DNA of 64,000 bases from NCBI GenBank assembly GCA_965219935.1, contig CBDCOU010000003.1, forward strand, positions 2,480,001 through 2,544,000, given 5' to 3'. Position numbers and translations under genes: made by a program. The notes under the pieces were generated by a model. The model was not told the DNA's origin. It was given only the letters and a program-made list of their open reading frames with translations, and ran no database searches. Of the stretch, positions 9,261 to 17,102 are shown in pieces. The DNA is from Bin34 sp965219935 (lineage in GTDB: Bacteria > Chloroflexota > Anaerolineae > Caldilineales > Caldilineaceae). Within the stretch, counting starts at the first letter, position 1. Each line of letters starts with the position of its first letter.

Positions 9261-10061
9261 ATGAGAGAGTTGACCCAGCTTGGCGAGTCCAGGCAGATCT
9301 TTGGCCTTATTCATCTGCCCGCGTCTCCCGGCACGCCCCACTTCACCGAAGACAACCTGGACCTGGCCCTGGACAAAGCGCTCGCGGACGCCCGAGCCCT
9401 ATACGACGGCGGAGCCCAGGGCGGCCTGATCCAGACCATTGACGGTGTCTATTCGGTGGGGGAGACGGTGGATCCGGCCCGGTTGGCCTTCGTAGCGGGC
9501 ATCACAACCCGCGTGGCCATGGAACTGCCCGACAGCTTCCAGATTGGGGTTCAGGTCATGTGGAATGCCCAAAAGGCGTCCCTGGGTGTGGCCTACAGCT
9601 GCGGTGGTTCATACATCCGCTGCAGTTCCTATGTCGGCTCGACACACAGTCCCTATGGGGTAGCCGAAGCGAATCCCGCCGACTTCCTGCAATACCAACG
9701 GCTGCTGGGCGCGCAACGCGTCCGCATTGTGGCCGAAATCCACAGCATGCACTACCGCTCCCGGGAGGGCCTGTCGCTGGGTCGCCTGGCAGAGTACGCT
9801 TGGCGCTGCGGCGCCCATGCCGTCGAAATCGCGGAGCCGGATCCCGCGACGATCCGGTCCATGATCGCGGACATCAAGAACTCGGTACCCGACCTGCCGG
9901 TGTTGCTGGGTGGCCACACCAACCACGGCAACGTCGGCGAAATGCTGGCCGATGCCGACGGGGCATTTGTGGGCACCTGTTTCCAACCCGACGGGTGGGG
10001 AACCAACATCCACGAGGACCAAGTCCAGGCCTATATGGACGAGGTCCGGAAACTGGAGTGA
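9261..10061 (+). CDS. BtpA/SgcQ family TIM-barrel protein
   Basis: This is a 266-residue protein from ATG 9261. The N-terminal 'FGLIHLPASPGTPHF' strand/loop, the 'LYDGGAQGGLIQ' segment and the late 'PDLPVLLGGHTNHGN' and 'ADGAFVGTCF' motifs follow the BtpA/SgcQ family, a (beta/alpha)8 barrel group. The family includes SgcQ, encoded with sugar phosphotransferase genes, and BtpA, linked to photosystem I biogenesis. The reaction is not established for this family. It is followed after 6 bp by a PfkB-type kinase and then by a second one, so a role in a sugar or nucleoside catabolic pathway is the likeliest reading. An upstream in-frame extension to 9201 exists, but the family alignment starts near 'MRELTQLG'. 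Confidence 0.8.
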   Translation: MRELTQLGESRQIFGLIHLPASPGTPHFTEDNLDLALDKALADARALYDGGAQGGLIQTIDGVYSVGETVDPARLAFVAGITTRVAMELPDSFQIGVQVMWNAQKASLGVAYSCGGSYIRCSSYVGSTHSPYGVAEANPADFLQYQRLLGAQRVRIVAEIHSMHYRSREGLSLGRLAEYAWRCGAHAVEIAEPDPATIRSMIADIKNSVPDLPVLLGGHTNHGNVGEMLADADGAFVGTCFQPDGWGTNIHEDQVQAYMDEVRKLE

Positions 10062-10067
10062 GCACCC

Positions 10068-11003
10068 ATGCAGCTGGCCGTCTACGGGAAGATCATTCTT
10101 GATTCCGTGACACTCACTTCCGGGGAGGTGGTGTCCAACCTGTTGGGAGGTGGAGGTCCCCAAGGAGTTTACGGTGCCCGTTTGTACTGCGAGGACGTGG
10201 GTTTCCTGACAAGAACCGGCGCCGATTTGGACAAGTCCAATTTGCGGGAACTGCACGGGTTGGGTGCGAACCTGGACGGCTGGCGACAATATCCACACTT
10301 GGAAACCCCTCGACTGGACATTGCCTACGATGACGACCAGAACATGCTCAACGCCAAGGGCGAACCCATGCAGGTCATGCGGTGGGAGGGCAACTGGTCG
10401 AAGCTCCTGGCCCAGGAGATCGAATGGCCCGCGTCCTACCAGTCCGCGCGGGCGGTCCACCTGATTACGGAGTTGCCCAAGGAGCAGATGGTTGAAGCTG
10501 CCCTGCAATGGAAGCGGGCAACAGGTGGCCTGCTTTCACTGGAACCATTGTTCGACAAGAACCAGTGGCACAACCGGAACGATATGATGGAACTGGTTCG
10601 CCACGTGGATGTGGTGTGTCCGGACGCAGGCACCGCCTGCAAGTTGGCCGAAACCGATGATCCCCGAGCCGCAGCCGCGCACTGGCACAGTCTGGGACCG
10701 GCCTGGGTGGCGCTCAGGGCAGGAGCTGCGGGATCGTATATTGCAGGTTCCGGGTTGCACGAGCCCATGCACATTCCGGCCATGAACGTCGATGTCCAGG
10801 ATCCCACGGGAGCCGGCAACGCCTATGCCGGAGGCTTGGCAGCTGCCCTGATCGACGACCCGAACCTGCCCATGGCAGCCTGCAAGGCCACGGCGGCGGC
10901 GGCAGTGATGCTCGGTGCCGTCGGCATCCCGGCGTTCTCGGAGCAGTCGGTTCACGACGCACACACCATGGCCAAGGCCCATTACGAGTCGTTCGTTGAA
11001 TAG
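10068..11003 (+). CDS. PfkB-family carbohydrate kinase-like protein with a GAGN motif
   Basis: This is a 311-residue ribokinase-fold protein that begins 6 bp after the SgcQ-like gene. The glycine-rich N-terminal region 'LLGGGGPQGVYGARL' and the C-terminal PfkB signature region are recognisable. The signature reads 'DPTGAGNAYAGG', where active ribokinases have GAGD: the Asp that acts as catalytic base is Asn. Some PfkB relatives (the MAK32-like group, from memory) share an Asn here. The protein may therefore be a catalytically altered or regulatory member. The next gene is a second PfkB protein with a normal motif. The substrate cannot be predicted. Confidence 0.82.
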   Translation: MQLAVYGKIILDSVTLTSGEVVSNLLGGGGPQGVYGARLYCEDVGFLTRTGADLDKSNLRELHGLGANLDGWRQYPHLETPRLDIAYDDDQNMLNAKGEPMQVMRWEGNWSKLLAQEIEWPASYQSARAVHLITELPKEQMVEAALQWKRATGGLLSLEPLFDKNQWHNRNDMMELVRHVDVVCPDAGTACKLAETDDPRAAAAHWHSLGPAWVALRAGAAGSYIAGSGLHEPMHIPAMNVDVQDPTGAGNAYAGGLAAALIDDPNLPMAACKATAAAAVMLGAVGIPAFSEQSVHDAHTMAKAHYESFVE

Positions 11004-11135
11004 GCGTAACCGAAACAAGCACGCAAGGCGTTCCCGATTGCCCATGATGCCATCTGCGGACCATCACGACCGGACCCGGTTTGGGCAAACAACCGCTGGC
11101 ATGGTCGGTCAGACCTGCCCGGAACGTGTGCGAGT

Positions 11136-12146
11136 GTGGCGACAAGGGGCTTCTCGTTGAACCGCGGTCCGGGCCGGGCCGTCCTGGTCGGCGACATCTG
11201 TGCGGACCTGATCATCCGGGTGCCGGAGGAAACCGGCAACGCCCGGCAGCAGCCCGAACCCGAGGTTCACGGCGGCGGTGCCGTCGCCAACACGGCCGTG
11301 GCCCTGGCGCGGCTGGGCGTGGACACCCAGTTCATCGGCACTGTCGGCAACGAACTGTTTGGGGACCAGGCACGCCGCGAAATGGAGGTGGAGGGCATCG
11401 ACATCTCCCGCCTTGGAGTCTCGCGGCGCTGGCCCACCATGTTGGTCATAGGCCTCATCGACCACACGGGCCAGCGCACCGTCCTGGGCTGGCCCAACCG
11501 CAACCAGGCGTTTTCCGACCTGCACGCGAACCAGCTGGCCGGCCTGGAACTGTCACCCCGCGACTGGCTGCATACGTCCGGCGGCTGTCTGGTGCAAAGT
11601 CCTCTCCGCGCGGCCATTCACAAAGCCCTGGACCTGGCGCGTGGCAGTGGAGCCCAAACGTCGTTCGACCTCAACCTGAGACTGGGTTTGGAAGACGGCC
11701 GGATGCCGTCCGCCTACAGTGACACGGTGTGGGAAGCCATTCGCAAGGCCGACTTCGTCCTCGGCTCCGCGGACGAGGAGCTGTTCCACCTGATGCCCGA
11801 CGAACCGGACATGAAGGTGGCTACGGCCCACCTGGCTGCACGGGGAGAATGCGTTGCCATCATGCGGGAGAACACTGTGGGCGCGCATGTGTCGGAGTTC
11901 GGCTCGACTGCGGTCACCATTCCGCCCTTCCGGGTCCCGGTGCTTGACACCATTGGGGCGGGCGATGCCTTCGACGCCGGATTTGTGCAGGCCGGCCTGG
12001 ACGGCCGCAGTTTGCACGAGCAAGTCCGAAGGGGCCATGCTGTAGCCGCCCTTCAGATTGGCGGATCAGGGGCACGCAGTGCACCGATGAGAGCGGAAGT
12101 AGATCGGTTTCTGGCCCAGGACCCGCCGGTGCTGACAGTGAACTGA
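11136..12146 (+). CDS. PfkB-family carbohydrate kinase
   Basis: This is a 336-residue ribokinase-type kinase with a GTG start. 'RAVLVGDICADLIIRVPEE' opens the fold, 'GGGAVANTAVALARLG' is the substrate-side PfkB signature 1 and 'DTIGAGDAFDAGF' is signature 2 with the catalytic Asp intact. Such enzymes phosphorylate a sugar, sugar acid or nucleoside with ATP in the cytoplasm. It lies 132 bp after the GAGN-type PfkB gene and a hairpin follows (12172-12200), so the SgcQ-PfkB-PfkB set probably ends here. A decayed copy of this gene's 3' end lies further downstream at about 12300-12450. Confidence 0.88.
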   Translation: MATRGFSLNRGPGRAVLVGDICADLIIRVPEETGNARQQPEPEVHGGGAVANTAVALARLGVDTQFIGTVGNELFGDQARREMEVEGIDISRLGVSRRWPTMLVIGLIDHTGQRTVLGWPNRNQAFSDLHANQLAGLELSPRDWLHTSGGCLVQSPLRAAIHKALDLARGSGAQTSFDLNLRLGLEDGRMPSAYSDTVWEAIRKADFVLGSADEELFHLMPDEPDMKVATAHLAARGECVAIMRENTVGAHVSEFGSTAVTIPPFRVPVLDTIGAGDAFDAGFVQAGLDGRSLHEQVRRGHAVAALQIGGSGARSAPMRAEVDRFLAQDPPVLTVN

Positions 12147-12171
12147 ACATCCCCGCACGGTACTGCTACGT

Positions 12172-12200
12172 CCCAGACGCATCGACTACTCGCGTCTGGG
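12172..12200 (+). terminator. Stem-loop after the PfkB operon
   Basis: A perfect 9-bp stem, CCCAGACGC / GCGTCTGGG, with an 11-base loop lies 26 bp after the PfkB stop. There is no strong T run, so it is a probable rather than certain intrinsic terminator. Confidence 0.5.
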
Positions 12201-12299
12201 CACCCTTGCCAACAAGATCCCGAAAGGCCATCCGCCATTCGACATCCGGGTTTTCCGAGAGGAAGCCCATGACCCAGCCCTACGGGATTGATATTTCCT

Positions 12300-12450
12300 A
12301 GGCTGGTCCGAGCAGTTGCAATTTGCATAAACAAATCCGCAGAGGCGCCGTGGCTACCCTTCAGATCGGCGGACCGAGGGCGCGCAGTACACCGGTCGAT
12401 CCAACCTGGCCTTGGATCCGCCAGTACCGACGGCACACTGAACACCGCAC
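12300..12450 (+). pseudogene. Remnant of a pfkB 3' end (partial duplication)
   Basis: A frame here reads 'HKQIRRGAVATLQIGG' then 'PRARSTP', matching the C-terminus of the intact PfkB upstream ('HEQVRRGHAVAALQIGG', 'SGARSAP'). The DNA downstream continues to align (GTCGATCC...GATCCGCCAGTACCGAC against GTAGATCGG...GACCCGCCGGTGCTGAC) with small indels. It is the decayed tail of a third PfkB copy, probably from a tandem duplication. Confidence 0.65.
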
Positions 12451-12496
12451 CACGAACCCGGCTTGGTCCCTGGCAACAACGATGCTCGGGGACGGG

Positions 12497-13282
12497 TCAA
12501 GTGCCCATCATGCACAGGATGAACACAGCGCCCTGCGGATCGTTGGCTACGACGAACTTGCCTTCCGGGATCTTCATCTCGGGCGTCACCTGATTCCCGC
12601 CCAGTTCCTTGAACTTGGCCAACGAGGCATCCAGGCTGTCTACTTCAAGATAGGGGATCCAATGGTGGGGGACGTCCGCATTCCAGGTTTCGTCCATCTC
12701 CACCATGCCACCAACGTATCTGGCTTCCACCACATCCGTTTCAATGCGGGGATTCCGCAACAGGGTGTACTTCTTGTTGTGCTGGTCGGCATCGCCTTCC
12801 CATCCGAACAAACCCCGGTAGAACTCCAGCGACGCGTCCGGGGTCCGGCTGCAGTATTCGGTCCACATCATGGCGCCTGGCTCGTTGTTGACTTCAAGGC
12901 CTCCGAAGTCGCCTGCCTGCCACAGGCCCACGGAAGCACCGTGCGGGTCCCTGACCACGGCGATCCGTGCACCCAGATGATCCATCGCGTCCACCGCCAC
13001 GGTTCCACCCAAGGCCGCCGCCTGCGCGGCGGTGGCCGCCACATCACGGACATTCACGAACAGTGTCCAAGACGGCAACCCACCGGTTGGCAGCGTTGAA
13101 CCCATGCCGCATACAACGTTCCCACCCGGCGTCAAGACCAGCCTGGTTTCACCGGCTCCGTCCGGGTCCTTGAACTCCCAGCCCATCAGGCCGGCATAGA
13201 AATCCGCGGCGGCGGACGGCCCGGACGTTGCCAGTTCCAGCCAGCTGAAGGAACCGACAGGGTGTTGCTCCACGACCGGCAT
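12497..13282 (-). CDS. VOC (glyoxalase/bleomycin-resistance fold) protein, two domains
   Basis: This is a 261-residue protein with two vicinal-oxygen-chelate domains. Domain 1 (about 1-125) starts 'GSFSWLELATSGPSAAADF' and ends 'RDPHGASVGLWQAG'. Domain 2 (about 130-260) starts 'MMWTEYCSRTPDASLEFY' and ends 'ANDPQGAVFILCMMG'. The fold usually binds a divalent metal and acts on or binds small molecules; the particular reaction is not predictable. It is followed on the same strand, past 13335, by an unknown protein and a broken VOC gene, so this is a small VOC cluster. Confidence 0.85.
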   Translation of the reverse strand: MPVVEQHPVGSFSWLELATSGPSAAADFYAGLMGWEFKDPDGAGETRLVLTPGGNVVCGMGSTLPTGGLPSWTLFVNVRDVAATAAQAAALGGTVAVDAMDHLGARIAVVRDPHGASVGLWQAGDFGGLEVNNEPGAMMWTEYCSRTPDASLEFYRGLFGWEGDADQHNKKYTLLRNPRIETDVVEARYVGGMVEMDETWNADVPHHWIPYLEVDSLDASLAKFKELGGNQVTPEMKIPEGKFVVANDPQGAVFILCMMGT

Positions 13283-13334
13283 GGCGGATTCTCCGTTGGC
13301 TAGGCTAGTGTTGGTGGTGCGGTAACGGCTTCCT

Positions 13335-13817
13335 TCAACCGGAGCCCAGATGGGCCGGAAACGGCAGCAGCGGCTGCCGCGTAACCGCGTTCAGATATTC
13401 CCGGAACGTCATGCGGGGAGCTTCCCGCATCGGCATCACAGGATCCTCCTCCGCCTTGTTATCCGGAAGGTACAGGCTTGGGGTGAACCGGAAGTCCAAT
13501 CCGTCCAGCAGGGAAGGCTGCTCGAAGGTGCCCGGCGGCAGCCTGAAGTGGGACGGGCCGATGCAGCCCGCATACTGAAACGGCGGTTCGGCGCCTTCCG
13601 CCCTGCCCGTGAGCAGGAGATCTATGGCCAGGCCGCGGCGGGACAGTGTGAGAACCGATGCCGGCGCATCCTGGGGCAGCCGATAGCGCTTCTCGCCGTG
13701 ATCCGGGATCGCACCCATACACCAGTCGTAGATGTCCGCCATTCTGGTGTGGTCCAGATCCACTTCCAGAACCTGCCTGCGGTTGCCATGTCCGGAACTC
13801 AGCGTCAACCTGTCCAT
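13335..13817 (-). CDS. Conserved-looking hypothetical protein, 160 aa
   Basis: I do not recognise this family. The product is soluble, with no signal peptide or membrane segment. It is rich in aromatic and proline residues ('YDWCMGAIPDHGEKRYRL', 'PPGTFEQPSLLDGLDFRF'). It lies between an intact VOC gene and a broken VOC gene on the same strand, with clean short gaps. Codon use looks like its neighbours, so the frame is probably real. Confidence 0.6.
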   Translation of the reverse strand: MDRLTLSSGHGNRRQVLEVDLDHTRMADIYDWCMGAIPDHGEKRYRLPQDAPASVLTLSRRGLAIDLLLTGRAEGAEPPFQYAGCIGPSHFRLPPGTFEQPSLLDGLDFRFTPSLYLPDNKAEEDPVMPMREAPRMTFREYLNAVTRQPLLPFPAHLGSG

Positions 13818-13875
13818 TGAAACTTCCTTGTGTCTTTGGGCAAGTCCCTACGGCTGCCCTTCGGCGATGGACCAT

Positions 13876-14338
13876 TCAATCGGCCTGGGCCAAGCCGAAC
13901 GGTGTTCCCTGCGGATCCAGCAGCCGGACGATGCCGGCCCCGATCTGTGTGCCTGCCTGGAAGAGGGCAACTTCCGTCCCCACAGCATCCTTCATCACGG
14001 CAATGCTGGCAGAGTCTTCCACCGCAAACGGCGGCATGACAGTAGTGCCCCCAGCCGCCTCGCCGTCTACCAAAGTCCGGACGGCATCCGCCACATGGAC
14101 ATACGGAGCCCAGCAGGGACGCATGCCGGCCTCCAAGGCATTGGGCCGGCAACTGTGCCAGACCGGCTACGGCATGACCGTCAATCCGGCCCATGTCGTG
14201 AACCGACTGACCCTCCAGTTGCGTCTCCGTGAAGTGCCATGTCCTGTAGAAGTTGTGCGCAGCCTGTACATCGGTGGTATTCAGGTCCGCGTGGCAGGAC
14301 ACATGAACCAGGTACGACTGCACAACAGGCACGGTCAA
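13876..14338 (-). pseudogene. VOC-family protein, frameshifted
   Basis: The N-terminal half, 'SYLVHVSCHADLNTTDVQAA' through 'VAGLAQLP', is in one frame. The C-terminal half, 'EAGMRPCWAPYVHVADAV' through 'MKDAVGTEVALFQAG', is in another, with the shift at about 14145-14160. Joined, they make a typical VOC protein ending 'RLLDPQGTPFGLAQAD' at 13876. Either the gene is dead or the sequence carries a one-base error. Confidence 0.7.
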
Positions 14339-14464
14339 TTCGCCTCGTGGGCTGGATGAGGAACCTGTATCAAATTAGAGCACAGATTAAACATAATTTC
14401 AACCGGCCTGCCCGACTGGTTTAGTCAGGCTACAGGGCGATTGAAACCGGCCACATGGCCCCGG

Positions 14465-15604
14465 TCAACTCAAGGTTGCACTCCAACCGTGTTCCCGGAC
14501 CATCGCCTCGAAATGGCCCGCATCTATCTCCAGGCCGAACCCCGGAGTCTCCGGGAGACGAATCCAACCGTCCTCAACGGTGTAGGACGTGTACAGACCC
14601 GGCGTGTCCGCCGCATCCCACTCCACAAAGCCGAAATGCTCAAGGACGGCACCCAGATGGCCGGTCAGGTAGTTGCCGAGCACCCGTCCATAATGATGCG
14701 GGGAGGAGGTTACGCCGATCGGGTCCAGCCGACTGGCGATATCCAGCCAGGCCATCAGGCCGGGGCTGAAGATATCGTATTGAACGACATCCACCAAGCC
14801 TTGGGCGGCCATGTCCATCAGCGTGGGTGAAGCCTGTCCCTCACCATCGGCAATCAAGGTGTCGATGCCTTCGCGCTGCTTCCACTCCTGCAGGTCCTCG
14901 TACAGGACAGGATCCTCGTGGAAGGCCTCCTCAATCCAGTGGACGCGGGCATCCGCGGTCTCGCTCAGCACCCGCTTCGCCAGGTTCAGGTTCCAGCCGT
15001 TGTTGGCATCAATCATGATGCGACCGTCCGGTCCGGCCACCTCGCGCACGCCCTTGATGATCTTGATGTCCCGGACCGTACCTTCCTCCAAGGGCATGTG
15101 GCGGCCACCGCGGCCCACCTTGATCTTGAAGTTCACATGGCCCTGATCCTTCCCAAAGGCCGCTTCCGACTTCAGCAGCTCCACAGCCTCATCGTCGTCG
15201 GACAGGTGCAGATCGTCAATGTAGAGCGAGGTGTCGTAGCAGGGAACCGATACTTGCTCGGACAGCGATACCCCGCGCTGGTCCGCCAGCAGGCGAAAGA
15301 CCGGCTTGCCCGCCAGCCGGGCCGCCAGATCCCAGAGCGGATACTCCATGGGCTGCCACTGGTCCGCGGGCCCGATCCCCTCGACAAAGACATCACCGAG
15401 CGACTTGCCCAGGAGACTGCCCCCGAAGGACCGAGGACAGTCGGACCAGCCCAGACCGGTGTGTCCGTCGGCGGTCGTAATCCTCATTAACCGGGCCACA
15501 GTTTCCAGACCGTGGACATCCAGCCGCGAATTGGAACCCGCCGCGCGCGGGCGCGCCCCGGGCAGACCCGCCCATTCCACCTTGACGATTGTTGTGTCAA
15601 ACAT
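14465..15604 (-). CDS. Mandelate racemase/muconate lactonizing (MR/MLE) family enzyme
   Basis: This is a 379-residue member of the enolase superfamily. The catalytic K-x-K is 'NFKIKVGRG' (K160, K162). Metal ligands are visible as D199 in 'IMIDANNGWN', E225/E226 in 'HWIEEAF' and the 'IADGE' segment (253-255). A late 'SSPHHYG' could supply the His of the acid-sugar dehydratase group. These enzymes abstract a proton next to a carboxylate with Mg2+, most often dehydrating sugar acids. It starts 6 bp after the stop of an alcohol dehydrogenase gene and is probably its partner in sugar-acid or sugar-alcohol catabolism. The substrate is not deducible. Confidence 0.9.
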   Translation of the reverse strand: MFDTTIVKVEWAGLPGARPRAAGSNSRLDVHGLETVARLMRITTADGHTGLGWSDCPRSFGGSLLGKSLGDVFVEGIGPADQWQPMEYPLWDLAARLAGKPVFRLLADQRGVSLSEQVSVPCYDTSLYIDDLHLSDDDEAVELLKSEAAFGKDQGHVNFKIKVGRGGRHMPLEEGTVRDIKIIKGVREVAGPDGRIMIDANNGWNLNLAKRVLSETADARVHWIEEAFHEDPVLYEDLQEWKQREGIDTLIADGEGQASPTLMDMAAQGLVDVVQYDIFSPGLMAWLDIASRLDPIGVTSSPHHYGRVLGNYLTGHLGAVLEHFGFVEWDAADTPGLYTSYTVEDGWIRLPETPGFGLEIDAGHFEAMVREHGWSATLS

Positions 15605-15610
15605 CGCATC

Positions 15611-16696
15611 TCACTCCATCATCAATACGCTGCGAGCCACTTCACCACGCTCCAGGGCCGCAAACGCATCGTTTACGCCGCCCAGCTCGTACTCGCGGGT
15701 CACCAGTTCGTCCAGCATCAGGTGGCCGCTTTTGTACAGCGAGACCATGCGGGGGAAGTCCACCTGCGTGCGTGCCGAGCCGTACAGGGAGCCAATCACG
15801 GTCTTTTCCTGAATCCACATGCGCGCATCCAGCTTCAGTTCCGTGTCCACCGGAGCGTGGCCCACATAGACAGTCACGCCACGGGCCCGGGTGCACTCCA
15901 GAGCTTGGATGAAAGGCTCGGCGGTCAGGCCAATCGCCTCGAACGCATAGTGGGCACCGGCCCCGCCGGTGATGGCGCGGATGCGATCCACCGGATCCTC
16001 CCGCCCGGCGTTGACCACATGGGTGGCGCCGAACTCGCGGGCCATGTCCAGCTTGTTGTCCAGCAGGTCCACGGCGATGATCGGGTTGGCGTTGGACAGG
16101 CGGGCACCCTGAATGCAGTTGAGGCCGACCCCGCCGCAGCCGAAGACCGCAACCGAACTGCCGGGCTCCACGGCCGCCGTGTTGATGACGGCCCCCACGC
16201 CCGTCATGACGCCGCAGCCGATCAGGGCGGCCGGCCCCATTGGCGTGTCCTTTTCGATGGGCACGATTTGTGTGCGGTGCACCGTGGTCCCCGTGGCAAA
16301 GGTGCCGATGCCGCTCATCTGGGACATGGTGCGGTCCGATCCAGGGAACACAGGCTCCAGACTGTCGTCGTACTCCGAGGAGCAAACCGCGGGATGGCCG
16401 CGCTGGCACATCTCGCAATAGCCGCAGTGGGGCTTCCACGAGAGGATCACCCGGTCGCCGGGCCCCACATCCGAGATCTCGTCGCCGACCTTTTCGATCA
16501 CGCCGGCCCCTTCGTGACCGAGGATCAAGGGCGTCTCGATTTGGGTCCACTCCCCCTTGACAACATGCCAGTCGGAATGGCAAACCCCGCTGGCCAAAAT
16601 CCGCACTTCAATGCAGTCCGGCTCAAGGGGCGGCTTTTCAAACCCCATTACCTCCAACGGAGTTTGGGGTTGGTGCAGAACAGCGGCCTGGATCAT
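15611..16696 (-). CDS. Zinc-dependent alcohol dehydrogenase (MDR, class III-like)
   Basis: This is a 361-residue medium-chain dehydrogenase. Catalytic zinc ligands lie in 'GVCHSDWH' and 'LGHEGAG'. The structural-zinc Cys cluster is 'CGYCEMCQRGHPAVC'. The NAD(P)-binding fold shows 'FGCGGVGLNCIQG', with an acidic residue following in 'IIAVDLLD', which favours NAD. The overall pattern is closest to class III/long-type ADHs that oxidise primary alcohols or hemithioacetals. It lies in a tight minus-strand run: enolase, small protein, ADH, MR/MLE, with gaps of 49, 42 and 6 bp. Confidence 0.92.
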   Translation of the reverse strand: MIQAAVLHQPQTPLEVMGFEKPPLEPDCIEVRILASGVCHSDWHVVKGEWTQIETPLILGHEGAGVIEKVGDEISDVGPGDRVILSWKPHCGYCEMCQRGHPAVCSSEYDDSLEPVFPGSDRTMSQMSGIGTFATGTTVHRTQIVPIEKDTPMGPAALIGCGVMTGVGAVINTAAVEPGSSVAVFGCGGVGLNCIQGARLSNANPIIAVDLLDNKLDMAREFGATHVVNAGREDPVDRIRAITGGAGAHYAFEAIGLTAEPFIQALECTRARGVTVYVGHAPVDTELKLDARMWIQEKTVIGSLYGSARTQVDFPRMVSLYKSGHLMLDELVTREYELGGVNDAFAALERGEVARSVLMME

Positions 16697-16738
16697 TTCA
16701 ATCCTCCAGATGTCCGGCCGCCGTCGGACGATGGCGGC

Positions 16739-17053
16739 CTAGCCGTCAAACTCGAAGTCGTCGAAGGTCAGATCCGGACCCAGTTCCGGGTCCGGCTGCG
16801 CCACCGGCAATCCGTTGGTGGATTCAATCACCCGGTACCCATCCGGCAGGCGGGACTGGGCCTTGTAGCGGATCTGGCGCCGAAACGCCAGGGTGGCGAC
16901 CTCCGCTCCTTCCACAGTGATATTAACAGCATGCAGATAGTACTTCTCGCCCTGGCTGTTGGTGACGCAGAACACGTCCATTTCCCACGCCTCGCTGTAC
17001 TCCTTGCCGTACTGCTCCGGCGGGATGATCTCCACTGGTCTCGGTTCGCTCAT
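16739..17053 (-). CDS. Hypothetical protein, 104 aa
   Basis: The start is taken at ATG 17053 ('MSEPRPVEIIPPEQYGKEYS') because the upstream part of the longer frame overlaps enolase and is low-complexity Arg/Ser. I do not recognise the family. It has a beta-rich centre ('EKYYLHAVNITVEGAEVATL') and an acidic tail ('LTFDDFEFDG'). It is 49 bp from enolase and 42 bp from the ADH gene, so it is probably co-transcribed with them. Confidence 0.6.
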   Translation of the reverse strand: MSEPRPVEIIPPEQYGKEYSEAWEMDVFCVTNSQGEKYYLHAVNITVEGAEVATLAFRRQIRYKAQSRLPDGYRVIESTNGLPVAQPDPELGPDLTFDDFEFDG

Positions 17054-17102
17054 GGCTTCCTGCTGCGTTGTTCGAAGTGCTTGTTCCGATCGGGGCGGGA
17101 CG

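Noticed and set aside
14386..14450. Interrupted palindrome TTTCAACCGGCC ... TTGAAACCGGCC before the MR/MLE stop
   Set aside because: Pairing is partial and mixes direct and inverted matches; too weak to call a terminator.
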